The notes beneath the pieces were generated by a model, which saw only the letters and a program-made list of their open reading frames with translations, ran no database searches and was not told where the DNA came from. Shown piece by piece: positions 57,462 to 64,000 of a stretch of DNA of 64,000 nucleotides. Positions within the stretch are counted from its first letter, which is position 1, and each line of letters opens with the position of its first letter. The stretch comes from Himantopus leucocephalus (Eukaryota > Chordata > Aves > Charadriiformes > Recurvirostridae): assembly GCA_003993805.1 (NCBI GenBank), contig RSEF01000019.1:11041184-11105183 (forward strand), written 5' to 3'. The position numbers were made by a program, and so were the translations under genes.

Positions 57462-60420
57462 CTTGGAAGAAAAGAAATTGCAGCAAAACCAAGTTTGGCA
57501 GTAGGACTGCAGGGAGTGAGTGGCAGGTTACAGGTCCGGCGTGCTGCCAACTGCTGATCGCTCCTCTCATCTGGAGGACACCATCTGGAGAGGCACAGAA
57601 ACAAGGCTGAGGCCCACAGGGAGGGAGCAGAGCCTGAGGCAACGGGGCAATGAAGGCTGAGACCAGGTGAGGCTTGGGGGACAGAGCTGGGAACACGCAC
57701 TCATGCAGAGAGCCAAAGCTCACCTTTGCCACCACCGCTGCCACAATCCCCAGCAGGGCCGAGATGGCCAGTCCCACTCGGCCCTTGTTACACTGCTTCA
57801 AGAGGAAGAACTTGGCCCAATCCACCTTCTTCTGGCTGCCAGGCGGGTACCGGAGTTTGTTCACAACCTCCATCTTCAGGTCCTTGATCAAGCAGGCGCG
57901 GCGGTGGGAGAAGGTCTCAAAGCTGTACTTGCCATGGTAGGCGCCCATCCCGCTGTTACCTAAGACAGAACCCACCCAGGTGACACCATGCACAGTGACA
58001 GTTGCATTTCTTAAATTCTGTTTGGCAGCCCCCAGGACACAGGGGAAGCTTGGTCGTGGTGCTTCTGGAGCAGCTGCTCTGCTCCCCAAGGGCAGAGAAG
58101 CAAAGAGCAGCTTTAATAACTACCCAGAAATAAGTGAGGACCTGCTCACTGCCTTGACCTGCACCTCAGGCCCGTTGTGTGCACCCAACCTAAATGGCAC
58201 CAGCCCTCTCCTCCCCAGGGCAGTCCGGCTTCTCCCGCAGAATTTACACTGGGGCAGGGGACAGGAGGAACAAGTAGTGGGAGATAAGGAGGACATTCAG
58301 CAATCTGCCATCGGAAACATCCAAGACCTCAGCCCTCTACCCACAGCCACGTTGTCTCTGCCACAAAACCATGAGTCCGACAACGATCATGGAAACTCTA
58401 CCATCCACTTAGCCACAGGCAACTTCATCCCACATCCCGGCACAGGAGAACCGGAGCTGTGGACAGATGTGCCAGAGGGTTTTCCTCTCCCACTGGCACC
58501 ACCACTGCTCCAATCACTAATGAGCCCTTTTACAAAGGCACCCACCAGTGAAAATAATGGGAAAATGCAGCTTAAAGTTCCTGGATTGCCAAATGGGTAT
58601 GATGGCACCTGGGGCAGAGGTTGCTGCTGGGAGACTGAAACGAGGCGTATGGGATGGAGCAGGGACCTACCCACGCCGCCGAAGGGCAGATCCGGAACCA
58701 AAGCGTGCATGAAGACATCATTGGCTGTCACGCCACCGCTGGAGGTCTCCAATATCACCCGTCTGATCAGCTACCCAGAATGAGAGACGGCACAGAACAG
58801 AGGGAAATCAAGACAGGCCACAACCACCATGGCATTTACCAGAGCAGGTGGGTGTCAAGGTGACACTTGCATGTCCCTTTGCAGGGGGTGACAGGGTGTG
58901 CCTTCTTCCTTGAGAGAGGACGGGTTTACATTACTTAAGCACAAGATCTGCCCAGGTTGAAGAGCCACAAAATGAAAAGACTCCATCCCAGCAGGAACAG
59001 GTCGGAGGCAGCGTTGCATCGGCCGGAACCTGGTGTGCTCCTCAGCCCTCCCACCCAAACCGCCCGGGGCTGTTGTGTCAGTGCAAAGCCCTGACCTAAA
59101 TTCCTGAGCTGGCACAACAAAGCCTGGAGTGGGGGCAGGAGATGTGCAAGGAAGCAGCACCCATGAGCGTGGGCCGCGTGGGCCGGCCAGCCGAGGTGCA
59201 CGGGGAGCTGTGCAAACCCAGAGGCCCTCAGCAGGAGACTGGGAACCTCCAACAGCTCTGGGGACACTCGTGGTCTCCCGTGAGGCAAACGCTGCGATTC
59301 ATAAGCAAAGAGGAGCCAACACAGACCCTGCGGGGAGCTGTGCCTGGGACTGGCCACGTTCAGGATCGAACTGTGCAGAGTCGCCTCTGCGGAACAGCAC
59401 AGCCCAGACCCACCTGCTTGTTGTTTGAGAAGACATACAGGGCAAGGGGCTTCTCACGACGATTGATGAACTCAATGGCTTCGTCCACGCTCTTCACGGT
59501 CACAATGGGAAGGACCGGTCCAAAGATTTCCTCCTCCATCACCTTTGACTCCGGAGAAACGTCGGTGAGGATGGTTGGTGCTGAGGCAAACAGGAGGACA
59601 GGAGACGGCGTGAGCAGCACAGAAGACGTGGTCCATCACACAACCTCGTCCTGGGTGCTGCCTGCGTTCAACACACACCACGCGANNNNNNNNNNNNNNN
59701 NNNNNNNNNNNNNNNNNNNNNNNNNNNNNNNNNNNNNNNNNNNNNNNNNNNNNNNNNNNNNNNNNNNNNNNNNNNNNNNNNNNNNATGGCCAGGGCCAGC
59801 TCCCCCAGCACGCCCAGGATCTCGTGGCTGTACGCGTTATGCCCACACTGCAACGACAGGGAGCTTGGGGAGGGGGATGGTGAAGGCACCCACCTCCCGC
59901 ACCCACTGCGGCAGCCCAGGGAAGCAAGGTAAATTGTGATGGCTTAAAGTGTCTGCCAGAGCAGTTACTGGTAGTGCTGCCCCAAAGGATCCCTGAGTCC
60001 GGGTGCATGGGGCTCAGTGCGCAGCAGAAGCCAAAACCTGATAGCCAGGACCTGCCTCAGACTAGCTCCTTCTTAGAAATGGTGGCAGTACACCTTGGCA
60101 GGCCACAGTGAGAACCGGGCCCATGGGGGACATCAGCAAAAGCCATCTGGCAGGGCAAAGGCAGCCCTTGGCCTTCTTGCTCTCTCTTCCGCGCTGACCA
60201 CCGGCCATGCATGGCTGATGGGAGAAAGCCCCCGGCCGACCCAGACCTTGTGCAGATCTGCCTTGATGGCTGCCAGGATCTCCTTCTCCTTCTCCTGCAC
60301 CATCCGCTCCAGAGCCTTCAGCTGCTGCATCCTGAACTCCAGAGAGCGGCACCGACCCGAGTTGAAGGCGGCTCTCGCCCGCCCAACCACCTGCTGCATC
60401 CTCTCCATGGCTGCTCAGCG
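57438..60420 (-). CDS. ALDH3A2: Fatty aldehyde dehydrogenase, gapped in assembly
   Basis: Class 3 aldehyde dehydrogenase that oxidises long-chain fatty aldehydes to acids with NAD+ at the ER (known for ALDH3A2). Visible coding exons, minus strand: 60408-60247 (residues 1-54), 59847-59786 (partial), 59580-59414, 58770-58671, 57959-57724, and a candidate last exon 57461-57438. Matches: [61 protein letters not shown], then [20 protein letters not shown] and the hydrophobic [16 protein letters not shown] tail anchor, which marks ALDH3A2 rather than ALDH3A1. About 240 residues, including the catalytic Cys and Glu, fall in the 100-N gap. The gap is an assembly defect; nothing suggests a pseudogene. 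The N-terminus has ALDH3A1-like features, so a bird-specific ALDH3A paralogue is possible. Confidence 0.85.
57724..57959 (-). CDS. ALDH3A2: ALDH3A2 exon with tail-anchor helix
   Basis: Encodes [38 protein letters not shown] and [18 protein letters not shown]. The last 20 or so residues form the single C-terminal membrane anchor that targets the enzyme to the ER. Acceptor CTGTCTTAG, donor GTGAGC, phase 0. Confidence 0.92.
58671..58770 (-). CDS. ALDH3A2: ALDH3A2 exon with ETSSGGV motif
   Basis: Encodes [20 protein letters not shown] and [13 protein letters not shown]. Acceptor TCTGGGTAG, donor GTAGGT, ends in phase 1. Exon limits match the family boundary before the SGMGAYHGK block. Confidence 0.93.
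59414..59580 (-). CDS. ALDH3A2: ALDH3A2 exon with EEEIFGP motif
   Basis: Begins in phase 1 (split Ala codon) after acceptor GTTTGCCTCAG. Encodes [47 protein letters not shown] and SNNKQ. The ALDH signature EEIFGP contains a conserved glutamate of the active-site region. Donor GTGGGT, phase 0. Confidence 0.93.
59686..59785. other. 100-N assembly gap inside ALDH3A2
   Basis: Exactly 100 N, a placeholder of unknown true length. It removes the end of one exon and all exons for the central NAD-binding and catalytic regions. The sequence just left of it (minus-strand downstream) is intron. Confidence 0.98.
59786..59847 (-). CDS. ALDH3A2: ALDH3A2 next exon, truncated by gap
   Basis: Encodes [20 protein letters not shown] after acceptor CTGTCGTTGCAG. 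It aligns with the NAYYEEVVYVLEEI (3A1) or NVYSQEVITVLGEI (3A2) region. It runs straight into the N gap, so its 3' end is unknown. Confidence 0.85.
60247..60420 (-). CDS. ALDH3A2: ALDH3A2 first coding exon (residues 1-54)
   Basis: The ATG at 60408-60406 is in strong context (G at -3, G at +4). It encodes [35 protein letters not shown] and KADLHK. A good acceptor (CTCTCCCCACAG) lies 12 bases before the ATG, so the start codon is in the second exon and a noncoding exon must lie in the CpG island. Donor GTCTGG is non-optimal; phase 0. Confidence 0.85.
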
Positions 60421-60599
60421 CTGTGGGGAGAGAGCAGCAAGACCCAGCTCACCACAGCACCTCCCTCCTACAGATGGGAACCGGCTTTTCCCCGCAGGCA
60501 TTGAAGGCGCTCTCAGCCACCAGCTGCGCTCCCACCTCCCCAGCTCGAGGGCTGATATCCGCTATCATTCCGTCCTAATTCTGCCGTAACTTTCTGAAA

Positions 60600-61400
60600 T
60601 CTTAAATAATTTACTGCAGTTTGTGATTTAGAAAAGTTCGAAAAGGAGCACAGGGAGCAAACGCCAGTACAACAGCAAGGGTGTCAACGCCGGGAAAGGA
60701 CGGACAGCCGCCGGCAGGGGGGGGTCAGGGACGGCCGCCGTTCCCCGCCGCCCGGCACCGAGCACCCCCCAGCAAGGACAGGGCGAGCGCAGGGCCCCTC
60801 CGAGGAACCCCAGCGACCCCCGGGCGCCAACCGGGCTGAGGCGCCGCCTCCCCGACCTCGGGCCTCCTGCCCCCCACCCGCGGCGGCGCCGCTGCCCCGG
60901 GGAAGGGCCCACAGCCCCTCCGCGCCCCTCCGCCCGCCGGCGTCCCCGCTCGCCTCAGCTGCTTCCGCCTTCCGCTCACGTGACGGCACCGCCCTTTCCC
61001 CCCCTCCAGCGCGGCGGAATGGGAGAGGCCGCCCCCCCTCTTCCCCCGCCGGGCGGGTGCGCGATGGAAGCGGCCGGCCCGGGGCGGTGCGGCGGCGGCC
61101 CGGTCCCGGGGCTCCGGTGTGAGCCGAGAGCGGCGGAGAGCGGGTAGTTTGGCGAGAGGAAATAGAGGAAAGAGCGAGCAGAGCGGGGTGAAGAACATGA
61201 GCCGCCGGGAAAGCGGCGGTACCGTGATTCCCGCCGTCGGGGATGGCTCCTTCCCTCCTGCCGGCGCCGGGGGCTGCGGTGCGGGAGCGGCGGCTGCTCG
61301 CGAGGGCCTCCGGTGGGCTCCCCCGGTAGCTGCCCGGGTCTGGCACCGAGCGGAGCCCGGCCGGTTGTGAAACGGTGACAGAGAAACGCGTCGGGTGAGA
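60600..61400. promoter_or_regulatory. ALDH3A2 CpG-island promoter
   Basis: A CpG-dense stretch immediately upstream (minus strand) of the first coding exon of ALDH3A2, expected to hold its noncoding first exon. No recognisable gene starts rightward from it, although a divergent noncoding transcript is possible. Limits by eye. Confidence 0.65.
60962..60983 (-). promoter_or_regulatory. ETS pair plus TCACGTGA E-box
   Basis: On the minus strand, two CGGAAG ETS cores (60974-60969 and 60967-60962) follow a perfect palindromic TCACGTGA E-box (60983-60976) within 22 bp. This arrangement is typical of TATA-less promoters. TCACGTGA is a site for USF, MITF and TFEB-type factors. The transcription start is probably close by. 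Confidence 0.5.
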
Positions 61401-64000
61401 CCTCGGGGAGGGGACAAAGTCCCGCTCGGGTCGCTCCTTATCGCAGGAGGGCAAACGCCAGCGGGCCAGCTTCAGCCCACGGTTTTCCCCCGCACGAACT
61501 CACCGCCTTCGGGAGGCGTTGGCGAGCCCGAGGGCTGGGAATGGGAAAGGGGGTGCCCGGCCGGAGCCCCCCTGCGCGNGGGGGGGGGGGGGGGGAGCAG
61601 TGGGTCGGGGACAGGGGGCGCCGACAGCGCAGGGGGTGGTTTTGTAGGAGGCAAAGCACCCAACGGGAATAGCCCGGGCAGGAATTAACCTCGATACAAG
61701 CACTCACGTGGGAAAGCAGCCAACAAAACAAAACAGCAGGGAAAGGAACTGAGACAAGGCTGGGCTCACTGCCGTTAAAAATAGTCCTTAGAACAAGCCA
61801 CGACTTGTTCTAAGACAGGCAAGGGGATTATTTGAAAATTAAAAATTACTCCGGGGTTGTTACGTGCTACCATTTCTAACCATACATTTATTGCTCGTGC
61901 TCCTCAGGCAAAACTCTGCCCAACTTGCATCCCTGCCCACTACGCAGCTCTGCGACGCGCAGGGCCGGGCGCTGGTGCCCAGGAGACGGGGCCAGCATGG
62001 AGCACACGTGAGGTCTCCCCGGCAAAGTTTCAGGACATTCTCCCAGACCAGCATGGCTCTGCGAGGCTGGGGGCTGCGCCTGAGCCACGACTGCCTCCCC
62101 CAAACACAAAGCCGGGCTTTCGTAAAGTCTGTTGGCTTTGCTGACAACTCACGGGCTCTGCCAGCACATGAACATTTCACAAGCTACACACAAATCTCAG
62201 CAGTAAACAGTCTGACATGGAATGACATGGAAAAGAATGACAAGAGCAACTGCCAGTACTTGCATGCAGGAGGCAACATGTGAAAGAAAACCAGGCTGGG
62301 CTTGAGAGCGCCCTTGCGCTGTCGTATGTGAAAAGGAGCTGGGTTTGCATTCAAGACAACACATGTAGGAGAAGTGGGAACTGTCCTCACAGGAACATTA
62401 CTCGATGTAAACGCGCTCTCCTGGATCCTGTTAGCATCGTTAGAGGCAGGGCAGGTTGGAGCTCTGTCCAGGCACCACACTGTCTGAAGGTCCAAGGAAA
62501 ATTAGATAAGGAGTTAGTGCTACTGCAATCAGAGTAAAAGTCTTTGAGCTCTCAGCGTGGAGCGCTGCTTTGTGCCTGGGGAAACAGTGCCGCAGTGCAT
62601 CCTCTGCAGGCAGCGCGCCCACCAAGGGATGTCTCCAGGAGCGGGGAGATATTATTTACCTGCATTTTCCAGAGCGGCCATTTTCCAGTCTGTAAAATTC
62701 TCACCCTTTAGCCCAAGGGTTTTCATGCCAGAGCAGTGCTTCTTGTGCTTGGCGTCACACGTAGGAGGCAAACGTCCCAGCTGCCAGTTCATCCCAGTGG
62801 CCGGCAGGCTGGTACTGTGCCACGCTTTCGCAGAAACCTGGTCTTAAGGTCCTTGGTATTCGCAGAAATGCGACAGCAGCAGTGTGCTGCATCCTGGGAG
62901 GCGGTCCCTTTTGGTCCTTGTCAGGGACATCTTTTCTTGCCAATTACGGACAGGAAACAAGGCTGAGGGCGTTTTAAGCATTGCAAAATACCAGTTGAGT
63001 CTCCCTGGAGCAGCTGGGCGAGACACGTGGATTTCAGGGAAGCGTGGGATCTTGAGCGAGATGGAAGAATATCCCAGACAGCGCCCGGTGTAACGCGTGG
63101 TCTGCAGCATGCTCTCCACGCCTAGGAGCTGACAGTATTTTCTATTTTTATTCAGTCACTAAGAAACAATAAAAGGAACTATTTATGGGAAAGTAATTGA
63201 ACTCCAGAGGAATCGGGAGGTAAGAAGTGCTGGGGGTGCTCTAATCCCCAGGGCTATACTTACAGCAGCAAGAGACGTTTCGTAGAGAAGCTGAGCTTGA
63301 GACTCCCCTCTCCCCTCCATTCCTCACAGCCCCTTGCTCTCGCTCCCCTCTTGGAGTGAATTATAGCAAGGCCCCACGCTGGGCCTTTGTGCTGCTCCTT
63401 GCCCTGCTCACAAAAGCATCCAGCAGAGCCTGGGGAAGGAGGACTTTGGTTTAGAAGATAAGCTGTGCAGTATTTGGTTTCAAGAGTCCACCAAATAACA
63501 CAGCTAATCAATAAATGTCTCTCTAGCTCACACGCCACGCTCGTAGAACTTCAAGTTTTTAGCTAGGCTGACGTCCTCAATTTCTGCTTAAACATCTGCC
63601 CGGTCTCTAGTTCCAAGTGTTTTCTAAAAGTCACACAATCCAGCCAGTGGCACAACAAGGGCAGATACAGAAGCCCAAACAGCACTCAATCATAAAAGCG
63701 GGTACAGAAGATTAACAACAGGGAGAGATTTTAAAGAACCTACACGAATAAATGCAGCTCAGTTCATTTATGGCATCACTTGTTTTGAAAGCTGCGGCTG
63801 ATCTCACATTTGCGAGAACAAGATACTGCGAAGTACAGAGCCATGGTCTGTGGGCTGCATTGTAGACATAGCTGGGGCCATGGAAAATGTGAAAGCGACA
63901 CAAAGAAACAATGAAAATGATTGGCACAAAGACTGCAACGAGACTCAACAGCACCACTGGCATTTAGTTTGCTTTCAGCTCAAGAGGAGGGGGGAGCCTG
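61400..64000. other. Right-end flank with no recognised gene
   Basis: Below the CpG island the sequence becomes ordinary. Only short open frames occur. The most protein-like is a hydrophobic 83-codon frame (63712-63963, minus), which matches no family I know and has no convincing exon signals. The next gene, if any, lies beyond the window. Confidence 0.5.
61579..61595. other. Single N beside a G16 run
   Basis: One undetermined base followed by sixteen G at the edge of the CpG island. The homopolymer length is probably unresolved; a G-quadruplex is possible. Confidence 0.8.

Noticed and set aside
57724..60408. ALDH3A2 as a pseudogene because its centre is missing
   Set aside because: All visible exons are open and in phase with good splice sites. 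The missing part coincides exactly with an N gap.
61119..61370. Plus-strand frame starting MSRERRRAGSL in the ALDH3A2 island, suggesting a divergent gene
   Set aside because: GC-rich chance frame with no recognised similarity and no downstream exons.
63712..63963. Hydrophobic 83-codon frame on the minus strand (MPVVLLSLVAVFVPIIF..)
   Set aside because: It could look like a membrane exon, but no family is recognised, no paired exons are seen and splice signals are not convincing.
1..64000. CRISPR arrays, operons, phage or transposon-encoded systems, tRNA or rRNA genes
   Set aside because: No regularly spaced palindromic repeats, Shine-Dalgarno-led gene strings, integrase-like frames or cloverleaf candidates were seen. 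The sequence is clearly vertebrate nuclear DNA.

Overview
The window looks like bird nuclear DNA, probably from a GC-rich chromosome. Evidence: split genes with GT-AG introns, CpG islands at gene starts, a CR1 LINE remnant, compact introns (mostly 0.1-2 kb) in the gene-dense right half, and proteins closest by eye to vertebrate NXN, SLC47A and ALDH3A families. The species cannot be fixed by eye. Family assignments rest on remembered vertebrate sequences, not on a search.

Layout. 1-32,454: no coding exon seen; this is read as the 3'-ward part of the very long first intron of NXN (minus strand). 32,455-32,772: NXN coding exon 1 in a CpG island, with GC boxes and a CTCF-like site just upstream and a 12-13 bp minisatellite about 0.4 kb further out. 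32,773-39,350: intergenic, between divergent NXN and SLC47A1. 39,351-48,346: SLC47A1 (MATE1-type cation/proton antiporter), 17 coding exons on +. 50,308-56,233: SLC47A2-like tandem paralogue, 17 coding exons on +, with exons 2-15 of identical length to the first copy. 57,438-60,420: ALDH3A2-like fatty aldehyde dehydrogenase on minus, tail-to-tail with SLC47A2. Its central exons, including the catalytic cysteine, are hidden by a 100-N gap. About 60,600-61,400: the ALDH3A2 CpG-island promoter. 61,400-64,000: no gene recognised.

How the genes relate. The two MATE transporters export organic cations in exchange for protons, and the ALDH3 enzyme oxidises fatty aldehydes at the ER membrane. SLC47A and ALDH3A genes are also neighbours in mammals, but there they are interleaved. 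Here the two SLC47A genes are adjacent, in tandem, and next to NXN. NXN is a thioredoxin-fold regulator and is functionally unrelated.

Sequence quality. There are two 100-N gaps (46,549-46,648 in SLC47A1 intron 13; 59,686-59,785 in ALDH3A2) and four short N positions abutting homopolymers. No prokaryotic-style system, CRISPR, viral or toxin gene was seen. The most useful leads are the Glu-to-Asp change at a conserved transport glutamate of SLC47A1, the NXN-upstream CTCF-like/minisatellite cluster, the unresolved ALDH3A2 core and C-terminus, and the rearranged SLC47A/ALDH3A block.
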